This document shows, piece by piece, positions 43,848-53,559 of a stretch of 64,000 bases of DNA. The notes below the pieces were generated by a model, which was given only the letters and a program-made list of their open reading frames with translations, had not been told where the DNA came from and did no database searches. The translations under genes and the position numbers were made by a program. Each line of letters starts with the position of its first letter. Position 1 is the first letter of the stretch. Origin of the DNA: Wenyingzhuangia sp. (lineage in GTDB: Bacteria > Bacteroidota > Bacteroidia > Flavobacteriales > Flavobacteriaceae); contig JAHDFK010000006.1 of NCBI GenBank assembly GCA_020628175.1, positions 1 to 64,000 of the forward strand. Direction: 5' to 3'.

Positions 43848-46646
43848 TTGAAAATACTTTTAAACATTTTTATTTTCTTAACAACTCTTAGCTTTTACAG
43901 TCAAAATAACCAAATAACTGTAAAAGCTAAATTATTTGTTAAAGCCAATACACTTGAAATTCAACAACAAATTACGTACTACAATACTAGTAAAGATACC
44001 TTACAAAAAATAGTACTCCGAAATTGGGCCAATAGCTATAAAAATCCAAATACTCCTCTAGCAAAACGACTTTTAGAAGATTATAAAACCGATTTTTACT
44101 TTTCGAGAAAAAACGCACGTGGTTTTGCTACAATTAAAAGTTTAAACGCAACTTCTCAAACCGTGAGCCATGAAATTTACAATCACGATTTGATTTTTGT
44201 ACAACTCACCCAAAAACTAGCTCCAAAAACCAGTATTGTTTTAAACCTAAATTACACGGTAAAACTTCCAAACACAAAATTTACAGGTAACGGAAATAAA
44301 GGCGTAGATTACTATTTAGAAGATTGGCACATTACACCTGCTATTTATAAAAACAAATGGATTTTAGACCATCATAAAAACTTAAACTACCATTACTTAC
44401 CTCCTACCAATTACAACATAACACTTACAACTCCTTTAGGCTATAGTTTGTTTAGCAATTTTAATACTGTTAAAACCATACAAGCTAAAGAAACTGTTTT
44501 TACTTTAACAGGTACACATACAACCAATACCAATATAAGTTTGCCTTTTGTAAAAAGTTATTTAAACACAACTACTCCTACCTATACTGTGTATACTAAC
44601 TTTATTGCTAAAAATTTATATACAGATGTTCAGCAATCGAAAATAAAAAAAATGCTCGCTTTTTTGGAAAGCTATTTAGGAAAGCCTGCACATAAAAATA
44701 TATTAATAGAAAAAAACACCTACAATAAAAACCCTATTTACGAACTTAAATACTTACCTAAAGGTTTGGACCCTTATCCAAAAGAGTTTAAATGGGAAAT
44801 GCAATTTTTTAAAGCGCTAACTTCACAATACATACAGCAATTAGTACTTACCAACAACAATACAGATTACTGGTTTAACCAAGGATTGGCTGTTTATTTG
44901 TTTCAAGAATATTTAGAACAAAATTACACTAACACAAAGCTCTTAGGAAAACTATCTAACCTATGGGGTGTAAGAAAAATGCACCTTTCGAAACAAAAAT
45001 TTGGCGATAAATTTAAGATGTTACACCAAATAACGGCTCGCGAAAATTTAGATCAAAGTTTAACAACACCCATTGCCAAATTGTCTAATTACAATAAAAA
45101 AGTTGTATCTCCTTACAAAGCCGGAATTGGTTTTAACTACTTAAAAGCTTACGTTGGTAAAAAAACTCTAGACAAAAGTATTTACGAATTTGTAAACGCA
45201 AACAGAAATACTACTACCCACAGTAAACTTTTTTTGCAAACACTACAAAGCAATACACCTAAAAATATTTCGTGGTTTCAAACAGATTGGTTGGACACGC
45301 AACATAAAATAGACCATAAAATTGTAGCTACTGATTTTACCAAAGACAGTGTTTATGTTACACTAAAAAACAATCGTAGTGTAAAAACACCTGTGTTAGT
45401 ATATGGCTTGCAACATAAAACGATCAAATCTAAAACATGGTTTGATGGTTTTTCTGGCACAAAAAAAATAGCTCTAAAAAATGATAGTATTAATAAAGTA
45501 GTCTTGAATTATGAAAATATCTATCCAGAAATCAACCCAAAAAACAACTGGAAACACAAAAAATCAAAACTTTTTAAACGCCCTGTTCAATTGAGTCTTT
45601 TTAAAGATTTAAACAACCCTCAAAAAAATCAAATCTTTGTAAACCCTGAAGCTGATTATAACTTTTACGATGGTTTGATACTTGGAATAAGTCTCCAAAA
45701 CAAAGCTATTTTAAAGCAAAATTTCGAATATTCTGTAAAACCAACTTACAGTACACGTAGCAATACGTTTACGGGTGGTTTTAATATCAATTACGCGCTT
45801 TATCCTGAAAACACCAACATATACAATCTTAATTTGGGTGTTGGCGGTAGCAACTATCATTATGCACCAGAGCTAAACTACAATACATTATCACCGTATG
45901 TATCTCTTAGTTTTAAGCAAAAAAACTTTAGAGCCATAGGTACTAATAAACTCTCTGCTCGTTATATTTTTATTGATAAAGAAATTGAAGCAGGACAACT
46001 AAAATCTGATGAAGATCGTTACAATCTTTTTAAATTAGATTACTTGTTTAAAGCGAACAAACTAATCCACGATTATCAGTTCAATGCAAATACAGAAATC
46101 GCTACAAAGTTTTCTAAATTAAATATCGATTTTAGATATAGGCACTTAACCAATAAAAAAAGACCTATTGAATTTCGTTTTTTTGGAGGTGTTTTCTTAA
46201 CCAACAAAACCAACGGAGATTACTTTAGTTTTAACCAACATACCGCTAACGATTACTTGTTTGAATTGCCCTATTTAGGTAGGTCTGAAAATAGTGGAAT
46301 TTTAAGTCAACAATATTTTAAAGCTCAAGGAGGATTTGTTACTCAAAACAACCCTGGCTTTGCAAATCAATGGTTAACAAGTATAAATACCAGTATTGGA
46401 ATTGTACGATGGGTGGAAGCTTTTAACAATGTTTCACTGTTGAAAAATCGTAATTCTACGGCTTTTTTCGATTATGAGGGAGGGATTCGTTTGAATTTTG
46501 TCCCAAATATTTTAGAAATATATGTCCCCATTTACAACAGAGAAGGTCTTGTCTTACAACAAGATAACTATCTAAGTAACATTCGTTTTGTACTAACACT
46601 ACACCCCCAGCCTATTCTTAAATTTCTAAAACAACAATTGTTTTAA
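43848..46646 (+). CDS. M1-aminopeptidase-like protein without a zinc motif
   Basis: The 932-residue exported protein starts at TTG, with leader KILLNIFIFLTTLSFYSQ. Residues ~20-230 resemble the M1 N-terminal beta domain. The catalytic-like region is near 325-360: the HExxH of M1 peptidases is replaced by SQYIQQL, and the downstream NEGxA is NQGLAVY in DYWFNQGLAVYLF. Both zinc-binding His residues and the Glu are thus missing. The C-terminal ~300 residues are rich in aromatic, alternating strands (LNLGVGGSNYHYAPELNYN, SPYVSLSFKQKNF) like an outer-membrane barrel. It is probably a non-catalytic relative. It sits 2 nt after the LOG gene. Confidence 0.75.
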   Translation: MKILLNIFIFLTTLSFYSQNNQITVKAKLFVKANTLEIQQQITYYNTSKDTLQKIVLRNWANSYKNPNTPLAKRLLEDYKTDFYFSRKNARGFATIKSLNATSQTVSHEIYNHDLIFVQLTQKLAPKTSIVLNLNYTVKLPNTKFTGNGNKGVDYYLEDWHITPAIYKNKWILDHHKNLNYHYLPPTNYNITLTTPLGYSLFSNFNTVKTIQAKETVFTLTGTHTTNTNISLPFVKSYLNTTTPTYTVYTNFIAKNLYTDVQQSKIKKMLAFLESYLGKPAHKNILIEKNTYNKNPIYELKYLPKGLDPYPKEFKWEMQFFKALTSQYIQQLVLTNNNTDYWFNQGLAVYLFQEYLEQNYTNTKLLGKLSNLWGVRKMHLSKQKFGDKFKMLHQITARENLDQSLTTPIAKLSNYNKKVVSPYKAGIGFNYLKAYVGKKTLDKSIYEFVNANRNTTTHSKLFLQTLQSNTPKNISWFQTDWLDTQHKIDHKIVATDFTKDSVYVTLKNNRSVKTPVLVYGLQHKTIKSKTWFDGFSGTKKIALKNDSINKVVLNYENIYPEINPKNNWKHKKSKLFKRPVQLSLFKDLNNPQKNQIFVNPEADYNFYDGLILGISLQNKAILKQNFEYSVKPTYSTRSNTFTGGFNINYALYPENTNIYNLNLGVGGSNYHYAPELNYNTLSPYVSLSFKQKNFRAIGTNKLSARYIFIDKEIEAGQLKSDEDRYNLFKLDYLFKANKLIHDYQFNANTEIATKFSKLNIDFRYRHLTNKKRPIEFRFFGGVFLTNKTNGDYFSFNQHTANDYLFELPYLGRSENSGILSQQYFKAQGGFVTQNNPGFANQWLTSINTSIGIVRWVEAFNNVSLLKNRNSTAFFDYEGGIRLNFVPNILEIYVPIYNREGLVLQQDNYLSNIRFVLTLHPQPILKFLKQQLF

Positions 46647-46729
46647 ATTTTGTTAATAGCTTCACAACCATCATCTTTATTATCAAATTATAAATACCTA
46701 ACTTTATAGCTTGTAAATTGTGATAAAAT

Positions 46730-49186
46730 ATGCCTATTACTGTTGAAACTATGAGTGAACAAGAACTTACATTTAATCAATTTAAAACCGAAATTTTAAA
46801 TGATTATTACATAGCCGTATTGAGCCGTGAGTGTAGTGTACTTGGTCGAAAAGAAGTATTGACGGGAAAAGCTAAATTTGGAATTTTTGGAGACGGAAAA
46901 GAGTTGCCACAAATTGCCATGGCCAAAGCATTTGAAAAAGGAGATTGGAGATCGGGATATTATAGAGATCAAACCTTTATGCTTGCTTTAGGAGAATTAA
47001 CACCACAGCAATTTTTTGCAGGTTTGTATGCACATACCGATATTGCGCACGAACCGTTTGCAGCAGGTCGTCAAATGGGAGGTCACTTTGCCTCACATAG
47101 TTTAGATGAACAAGGTAACTGGAAAAATTTAACAGAACAATACAACACCGCTTCTGATGTTTCTTGTACAGCGGCTCAAATGCCTAGATTGGTAGGATTA
47201 GCTTATGCTTCTAAATTGTACCGACAAGAAAAAACAGTACAACACGGTTACGATAAATTTAGTAAAAACGGAAATGAAGTCGCTTGGGGTACCATTGGGA
47301 ATGCCAGTACTAGCGAAGGACATTTTTTTGAAGCCATAAACGCAGCTGGAGTATTACAAATACCTATGGTTGCTAGTATTTGGGATGATGAATATGGAAT
47401 ATCTGTACACCAAAAACACCACACTACTAAAGAAAATATTTCTGAAGTTTTAAAAGGTTTCCAAAGAGATGCAGACACCAAAGGACTTGAAATTTTTAAT
47501 GTAAAAGGATGGGATTATTCTAGCTTGATAGAAACCTACACCAAAGCTTCGCAAATTGCAAGAGAAGAACATGTACCTGTAATGATACATGTAAGCGAGG
47601 TAACACAACCGCAAGGGCACTCTACTTCTGGTTCGCACGAACGTTACAAAAGTGCAGAACGCTTACAATGGGAAAAAGATTTTGATTGTATTAAAAAAAT
47701 GCGTGAATGGATTTTAGATTTTGACTTATCTAATGAAGAATCTGATTTACGTTTGATACAAAGTGAAGAGGAGTTAATTGCTATAGAAAAAAGAGCACGA
47801 CAAGAAGTTTCTGCTGCCAAAAGAGCTGCGTGGCAAGCATTTATTGCACCTTTACAAAAAGAACAAAACAGCTTGTTAGCTATTTTACATAAAATTTGCG
47901 AAGAAAGCGCAAACAAAAATTTTATTGCAAAATATAAAAACGACCTACAAAACGCTACTGAGGTTACACGTAAAGAAATATACAGTACAGCCAGAAAAGT
48001 ACTAAGTTATGTACGTGAAGAAACAATTGACAGTAAAAAACTTTTACAGAATTGGCTGCACAAAAATTTACCAATTGCCCAAGAAAAATACAGTTCTAAA
48101 TTATTAAACGATTTAGGTTCTGGAGCTTCTACCATTGCCGAAAAGCTACCTACATATGCCGATGAAAAAGACATTGTAGATGCTCGTGTTATTATTAGAG
48201 ATAATTTTGAAGCCTTATTAAAAAAGCATGACAACCTTTTTATTTTTGGAGAAGATGCAGGTAAAATTGGAGATGTAAATCAAGGACTTGAAAGTTTACA
48301 AGAAAAATTTGGAGAACTTCGCGTAGCTGATACTGGAATTAGAGAAGCTACCATTATGGGACAAGGTATAGGAATGGCCTTACGTGGTTTACGCCCTATT
48401 GCCGAAATACAATACCTTGATTACATTTTATATGCCGTACAAACGCTAAGCGATGATTTAGCTTGTTTACGTTATAGAACCTACGGAAAACAAACAGCTC
48501 CTTTAATTGTAAGAACAAGAGGACATAGATTAGAGGGTATTTGGCACTCTGGATCGCCAATGGCACTTATACTTAGTTGTTTGAGAGGAATGCATTTATT
48601 AGTACCTCGTAATATGACCAAAGCTGCTGGTTTTTACAACACTTTATTAAAAACCGACGAGCCTGCCATTGTTATAGAAAACTTAAACGGATATCGCTTA
48701 AAAGAAGAGAAACCTAATAATTTAGGAGAGTTTTTAACGCCTATAGGATATACCGAAGTTATTAAAGAAGGAACCGATATTACTTTAGTTTCTTACGGTT
48801 CTACACTGAAAATAGTTATGGAAGTTGCACAAAGAGAATTGGCACAAGTAGGAATCAATGCCGAGGTAATTGATGTACAAAGTTTGATGCCTTTTGACTT
48901 AGACCACCAAATTTCTTACAGTATTTCTAAAACAAATAGATTGGCTATTATTGATGAAGATGTTCCAGGTGGAGCTTCTGCCTACATTTTACAAAAAGTA
49001 ATAGACGAACAAAATGGATATCAATATTTAGATAGCAAACCTATTTGTATTTCATCACAAGAGCACAGACCAGCTTATGGTAGCGATGGTGACTATTTTT
49101 CTAAACCTTCTCACGATGATGTTTTTGAAAAAGTATACCAAATTTTTCACGAAGTAAATCCTGAAAAATTTCCAGCACTATATTAA
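46730..49186 (+). CDS. Fused E1 alpha/beta 2-oxoacid dehydrogenase
   Basis: The 818-residue ThDP enzyme joins E1 alpha (residues ~1-420) and E1 beta (~470-818). The alpha part has GRQMGGHFASHSL near 110 and GNASTSEGHFFEAINAAG near 188-205. The beta part has FGEDAGKIGDVNQGL near 507-521, DTGIREATIMGQGIGMALRG near 540, and a transketolase C-terminal domain (TLVSYGSTLKIVMEVA). It is probably the branched-chain or general 2-oxoacid E1 of Bacteroidota, working with an E2 and E3 encoded elsewhere. A second ATG at 46751 (SEQELTF) is an equally plausible start. Confidence 0.9.
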   Translation: MPITVETMSEQELTFNQFKTEILNDYYIAVLSRECSVLGRKEVLTGKAKFGIFGDGKELPQIAMAKAFEKGDWRSGYYRDQTFMLALGELTPQQFFAGLYAHTDIAHEPFAAGRQMGGHFASHSLDEQGNWKNLTEQYNTASDVSCTAAQMPRLVGLAYASKLYRQEKTVQHGYDKFSKNGNEVAWGTIGNASTSEGHFFEAINAAGVLQIPMVASIWDDEYGISVHQKHHTTKENISEVLKGFQRDADTKGLEIFNVKGWDYSSLIETYTKASQIAREEHVPVMIHVSEVTQPQGHSTSGSHERYKSAERLQWEKDFDCIKKMREWILDFDLSNEESDLRLIQSEEELIAIEKRARQEVSAAKRAAWQAFIAPLQKEQNSLLAILHKICEESANKNFIAKYKNDLQNATEVTRKEIYSTARKVLSYVREETIDSKKLLQNWLHKNLPIAQEKYSSKLLNDLGSGASTIAEKLPTYADEKDIVDARVIIRDNFEALLKKHDNLFIFGEDAGKIGDVNQGLESLQEKFGELRVADTGIREATIMGQGIGMALRGLRPIAEIQYLDYILYAVQTLSDDLACLRYRTYGKQTAPLIVRTRGHRLEGIWHSGSPMALILSCLRGMHLLVPRNMTKAAGFYNTLLKTDEPAIVIENLNGYRLKEEKPNNLGEFLTPIGYTEVIKEGTDITLVSYGSTLKIVMEVAQRELAQVGINAEVIDVQSLMPFDLDHQISYSISKTNRLAIIDEDVPGGASAYILQKVIDEQNGYQYLDSKPICISSQEHRPAYGSDGDYFSKPSHDDVFEKVYQIFHEVNPEKFPALY

Positions 49187-49225
49187 GATCTTAAGATTTA
49201 AATTGATCTGTTTCCTTTTAACTTA

Positions 49226-50515
49226 TTAGCTAGTCTGATGAGTTAATTGGGTAATTAAATCTACACCCAAAGCACAATCAGTACAACGCGCTTTATCGCA
49301 ATATTCTTTTTTTAAGGTTAATAATGCTTGTGTTTCTAAGGCAGAATGTGTTTTGCAACCTAATTTCTCAAACTTTTGTACGATGTTATTTTTTTCAGCA
49401 TCAATACTATACATTAAATCTAATAAATAGCTAGAATCTTCCCCTTTGTGTTTTAAATAAGCAAACAGTACAGGTATAATCGCATTGATCATTACTAAAT
49501 TTCGAAAGCTATCGCTTATGTATCTTGGCGATTTTTTAGAATCTCTATCAAAATTATAATGTGTCTGCCAATAATCATTTACACGACCTTCAAATAGTTT
49601 TTTATAATCTTCTATATTGCTTTTTAACGCTATTACTTTGCTAAACACATTTTGTTCTTTCTCGTAAAAAGAAATAAACTGTGCCAACCTTATCGTTGGA
49701 AAATTATTAGGCCTGCAACCATAAAAATTTAGTTTCACCAATGGCAAATCTTTTAAGTTGTGTTTCGTTTTTTGATAGTTAAATTCACTTCGCAACAAAT
49801 CCAAATAACCGTCCTCTATTTGTTCCTGATTTAACAAACCTGTCAAACCATACAAAACAGGCTCTAATCGTTTGTTGGTAATTTGTTTTCTTAATACAGA
49901 AAAATCTATCTGCGAAAATGCCATTAAAAAAATAGGACCATTTATATTACCTCCAAAACATTTTGCCAACATTAAAAATAACGTGGCTTCCCAATTGTTA
50001 TTTGTTTTTTTAAATACATTTTCTATTTCAGTAAGCTTTCGCTCTAATCGTTCTACATATACTCTTTCTAGCCAGCTTTTTAATTTAAAAGCATCTATAT
50101 CTTTCAAAGTATGTTCGCAAAAAATCCATTTTTTATCTCGTTTTACAAGATTTTCATAACGCTTTAACACTTCTTTGTCAACATACTGTTGCAACTCCAA
50201 TGTCGGAATTTCATTACCACATACATCAAAAACCTCTACATCATGTTCGTAAACCACATGTAGTATAATTTTCTGGTAATTTTCATCCTTTTCGTGTTTG
50301 TGCGCATACCAATCCGATGATTTTACATGAATTTCTATATTACCAGCCCATTTTTGACCAGCAACCTCAATCAATCCATTACTAAAATCAGGACCTTGCA
50401 GTCTATTTAAAAATCCTTTTTTGTGTATTTCTAAATTTTGTTTTTTTGTAGTGCACAAATTCTGTTGACAAAACAACTCCTGTTGCCATATCAAATGCAA
50501 TAACGACTCTTTCAT
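49226..50515 (-). CDS. DUF2851-family protein
   Basis: The 429-residue protein is of a family common in Bacteroidota with no known biochemical role. Visible: LLHLIWQQELFCQQNL at the N-terminus, GPDFSNGLIEVAGQKWAGNI near 40-59, VKSSDWYAHKH near 64-74, LHVVYEHD near 86-93, and a Cys-rich tail CDKARCTDCALGV that could bind metal. It is convergent with the fused E1 gene and divergent from the nitroreductase. Confidence 0.85.
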   Translation of the reverse strand: MKESLLHLIWQQELFCQQNLCTTKKQNLEIHKKGFLNRLQGPDFSNGLIEVAGQKWAGNIEIHVKSSDWYAHKHEKDENYQKIILHVVYEHDVEVFDVCGNEIPTLELQQYVDKEVLKRYENLVKRDKKWIFCEHTLKDIDAFKLKSWLERVYVERLERKLTEIENVFKKTNNNWEATLFLMLAKCFGGNINGPIFLMAFSQIDFSVLRKQITNKRLEPVLYGLTGLLNQEQIEDGYLDLLRSEFNYQKTKHNLKDLPLVKLNFYGCRPNNFPTIRLAQFISFYEKEQNVFSKVIALKSNIEDYKKLFEGRVNDYWQTHYNFDRDSKKSPRYISDSFRNLVMINAIIPVLFAYLKHKGEDSSYLLDLMYSIDAEKNNIVQKFEKLGCKTHSALETQALLTLKKEYCDKARCTDCALGVDLITQLTHQTS

Positions 50516-50520
50516 AGCGG

Positions 50521-50545
50521 TGTAGAATCTATTTTTTATTCTACA
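50521..50545. repeat. 8-bp inverted repeat in a divergent promoter region
   Basis: TGTAGAAT and ATTCTACA are separated by 9 nt of mainly T. It lies 6 nt from the DUF2851 start and about 20 nt before the nitroreductase -7 box, so it could be an operator for either gene. Confidence 0.4.
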
Positions 50546-50564
50546 AGATAAACAATAAATAGTT

Positions 50565-50572
50565 TATTTTTG
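50565..50572 (+). promoter_or_regulatory. Candidate -7 box for the nitroreductase
   Basis: TATTTTTG fits TAnnTTTG and lies 25 nt before the ATG. No -33 TTG is seen at the usual spacing. Confidence 0.45.
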
Positions 50573-50597
50573 TAATCCTTACCTAAGATAATTACCT

Positions 50598-51227
50598 ATG
50601 AATATTATAGATAGCCTAAAATGGCGATATGCAACTAAAAAATTTGATGCTTCTAAAAAACTTTCTTCGCAACAAATAGAATTGTTAAAAGAAGCTTTTA
50701 ATTTAACAGCTACCTCATACGGTTTGCAAGCTTTAAGCTTAGTTGTGATAGAAAACAATGCTTTTAGAGAGCAGCTAATAGAACACAGTTTTAACCAAAG
50801 ACAAGTGGCAGATGCATCTCATTTATTGGTTATTTGTTATCCAGAAAATTACGACGGAACAGATGTAGAAGCTTATTTTGATAGAATTGTAGCCACTAGA
50901 AATACAGACGAAGAAACTATTAAACCTTTTAAAGATTTTTTAGTACATACTTTTAATACAAAGACTACAGAAGACAAACACAATTCTTTTGCCAAACAAA
51001 CGTATATTGCCCTTGGTAATTTACTAACTGTTTGTGCTTTAGAAAAAATAGACTCTTGCCCCATGGAAGGGTTTGTACCCGCTAAATACGATGAAATTTT
51101 AGATTTAAAGTCTAAAAACTTAAAATCGGCATTATTATTACCAGTAGGTTTTAGAGCTGAAGATGATTTTATGGCACAAGAAAAAAAGGTAAGAAAACCA
51201 TTGTCTGACATAATTATAGAAATGTAA
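50598..51227 (+). CDS. NAD(P)H-dependent nitroreductase-family oxidoreductase
   Basis: The 209-residue FMN-binding protein of the NfsB-like group has the N-terminal SLKWRYATKKFDASKKL (the basic FMN phosphate loop), ATSYGLQALSLVVI near 37-50, QTYIALGNLLTVCALEKIDS near 135-154, and a C-terminal LLPVGFRAEDDF. It reduces nitroaromatics or quinones in the family at large. The true substrate is unknown. Its stop overlaps the pepD-like start by one base. Confidence 0.92.
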   Translation: MNIIDSLKWRYATKKFDASKKLSSQQIELLKEAFNLTATSYGLQALSLVVIENNAFREQLIEHSFNQRQVADASHLLVICYPENYDGTDVEAYFDRIVATRNTDEETIKPFKDFLVHTFNTKTTEDKHNSFAKQTYIALGNLLTVCALEKIDSCPMEGFVPAKYDEILDLKSKNLKSALLLPVGFRAEDDFMAQEKKVRKPLSDIIIEM

Positions 51228-52690
51228 TGCATACAACATTAACTCATATAGAGCCCAAAGAAATTTGGGCTCATTTTAGTTTGATAAACGCCATACCTAG
51301 AGCTTCTAAAAAAGAACTAGAGATTTCGAATTTCATGGTGTCGTTTGGTCAACAATTAGGTTTCGATACACATCAAGACAAAGCGTTAAATGTATTGATT
51401 AAAAAACCTGCTTCTGCTGGTTTTGAAAACCGAAAAAAGGTAACCTTACAAGCCCATTTAGACATGGTGCATCAAAAAAACAACGAAACTGTTTTTGATT
51501 TTGATAAAGAAGGAATTCAAATGTATGTTGAAGGAGACTGGGTAAAAGCTAAAGGAACAACTTTAGGCGCTGATAATGGACTGGGAGTTGCTGCTATTAT
51601 GAGTGTTTTGGCAAATAAAAACCTAGAACACCCAGAACTAGAGGCTTTATTTACCATTGATGAAGAAACCGGAATGACAGGAGCTTTTGAATTGCAACCT
51701 GGCTTTATATCGGGAGATATTTTACTGAACCTAGATACCGAAGAAGACGATGAAATTACAATTGGCTGTGCTGGTGGTGTAGATGTTACTGCTACCAAAA
51801 CGTATAACACTGTTGCTCCCAACCAAAATAACACTTGCTACAAAATTAGTGTAAACGGACTTAACGGAGGACACTCTGGTGTAGAAATTCACAAAGGATT
51901 AGGAAACGCTAACAAACTAATAACGCGTGTTCTTTTTGAACTTCAAAAAACAATCCCCTTTCAATTACAGTACCTAAAAGGAGGAAATCTTAGAAATGCT
52001 ATTCCTAGAGAAGCCGAAGCCATCATTAATATTGATAGCACAACAACGTATCAATCTATCTTTTCGGAAATCAGTTCTCAAATACAAAAAGAATGGAGTG
52101 TTAAAGAACCGAGTTTAGCCATTACAATTGAAACTCATCAGCATAAAGAACATGGACTGACAGAAATCGATCAAAAAACACTACTGCAAACACTATACGC
52201 TTGCCATAATGGTGTGTATACAATGGATGCACAAATACAAAACCTAGTCGCTACATCTAACAATTTAGCTGCTGTACATTTAGAAAATGGTGAATTAAAA
52301 ATAGCTTGTTTGACAAGATCTTCCATAGAAAGTGAAAAGCAAGATTTGACCAACAAACTAACGGCCACTTTCGAACTAGCAGGTTGTAACGTAACAACTG
52401 ATGGTGATTATCCTGGATGGCAACCCAATACCAATGCTAGTATTTTAACAACTATGACCACTGTCTATCAATCTTTATTCAAAGAAGCTCCGCATGTAAA
52501 TGCTTGTCATGCAGGTTTAGAATGTGGAATTATAGGAAAATGGTATCCTAACATGGAAATGGTATCTTTTGGCCCCACCATTCGAGGTGCACATTCTCCA
52601 GACGAAAGAGCAAGTATCACATCAACTCAAAAATTCTGGACGTTTTTAATAGAAATTTTAAAAAACATACCCGAAAAAACTAAAAAATAA
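51227..52690 (+). CDS. pepD: Aminoacyl-histidine dipeptidase
   Basis: The 487-residue M20 metallopeptidase cleaves Xaa-His dipeptides such as carnosine. Metal-site residues are visible: QAHLDMVHQ near 82-90 (His), GADNGLGVAA near 117-126 (bridging Asp), DEETGMTGAF near 146-155 (catalytic and metal Glu), LNLDTEEDDE near 167-176 (Asp), and RGAHSPDERA near 463-472 (His). GLNGGHSGVEIH marks the lid domain. The length is typical of PepD. Confidence 0.95.
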   Translation: MHTTLTHIEPKEIWAHFSLINAIPRASKKELEISNFMVSFGQQLGFDTHQDKALNVLIKKPASAGFENRKKVTLQAHLDMVHQKNNETVFDFDKEGIQMYVEGDWVKAKGTTLGADNGLGVAAIMSVLANKNLEHPELEALFTIDEETGMTGAFELQPGFISGDILLNLDTEEDDEITIGCAGGVDVTATKTYNTVAPNQNNTCYKISVNGLNGGHSGVEIHKGLGNANKLITRVLFELQKTIPFQLQYLKGGNLRNAIPREAEAIINIDSTTTYQSIFSEISSQIQKEWSVKEPSLAITIETHQHKEHGLTEIDQKTLLQTLYACHNGVYTMDAQIQNLVATSNNLAAVHLENGELKIACLTRSSIESEKQDLTNKLTATFELAGCNVTTDGDYPGWQPNTNASILTTMTTVYQSLFKEAPHVNACHAGLECGIIGKWYPNMEMVSFGPTIRGAHSPDERASITSTQKFWTFLIEILKNIPEKTKK

Positions 52691-52793
52691 AATAAAAAAC
52701 AGACAGTGTTTGGCATTACAATTGTTAATATCTTAACTTTTACTTACACACAAATAATTGTACTTTTACAAGCAACATAAACAAGATGCATTC

Positions 52794-53555
52794 ATGGGAA
52801 AAATTATTGCTATTGCTAATCAAAAAGGAGGAGTTGGTAAAACAACCACTTCTGTAAATTTAGCAGCCTCATTAGGAGTATTAGAAAAAAAGGTATTAAT
52901 TATTGATGCCGATCCCCAAGCTAATGCGACATCTGGTTTAGGAATAGATATTGAAACCGTTGAAAAAGGAACCTACGAAATATTAGAGCACACATGTACA
53001 GCTGCAGAAGCAATTGTAGCAACCAACTCTCCTAACGTAGATATTATTCCTGCTCATATTGATTTGGTGGCTATTGAAATAGAATTGGTAGACAAACCCA
53101 ATAGAGAGTACATGATGAAGGAAATTTTAAAACCTGTACAAGATAATTATGATTACATAATTATAGATTGTGCACCTTCTCTAGGATTGATTACCTTGAA
53201 CTCTTTAACAGCTGCAAATTCTGTTATTATACCTATTCAGTGCGAATATTTTGCATTAGAAGGATTAGGGAAATTATTAAACACCATAAAAAGTGTTCAA
53301 AAAATACACAACCCTTCTTTAGATATTGAAGGTTTGTTATTAACCATGTTTGATTCTCGTTTAAGATTATCGAACCAAGTAGTAGAAGAAGTAAAAACGC
53401 ATTTTAGCGATATGGTTTTTGAAACCATTATACAACGTAATATTCGTTTAGGAGAAGCACCAAGTTTTGGCGAAAGTATTATTGCTTACGATGCTACAAG
53501 TAAAGGAGCTATAAACTACATTAACCTAGCTAACGAAGTAATTACAAAGAACTAA
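52794..53555 (+). CDS. parA: Chromosome partitioning ATPase ParA
   Basis: ATG at 52794 gives 253 residues; an in-frame upstream ATG at 52758 would add a poor extension. The deviant Walker A IANQKGGVGKTTTSVNLAAS lies near 5-24, IIDADPQAN near 39-47, DYIIIDCAPSLGLIT near 118-132, and RNIRLGEAPSFG near 218-229. It works with ParB to segregate replication origins. parB follows after 4 nt, so they form an operon with DUF5683 and probably dapB and lepB. Confidence 0.96.
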   Translation: MGKIIAIANQKGGVGKTTTSVNLAASLGVLEKKVLIIDADPQANATSGLGIDIETVEKGTYEILEHTCTAAEAIVATNSPNVDIIPAHIDLVAIEIELVDKPNREYMMKEILKPVQDNYDYIIIDCAPSLGLITLNSLTAANSVIIPIQCEYFALEGLGKLLNTIKSVQKIHNPSLDIEGLLLTMFDSRLRLSNQVVEEVKTHFSDMVFETIIQRNIRLGEAPSFGESIIAYDATSKGAINYINLANEVITKN

Positions 53556-53559
53556 ACAC

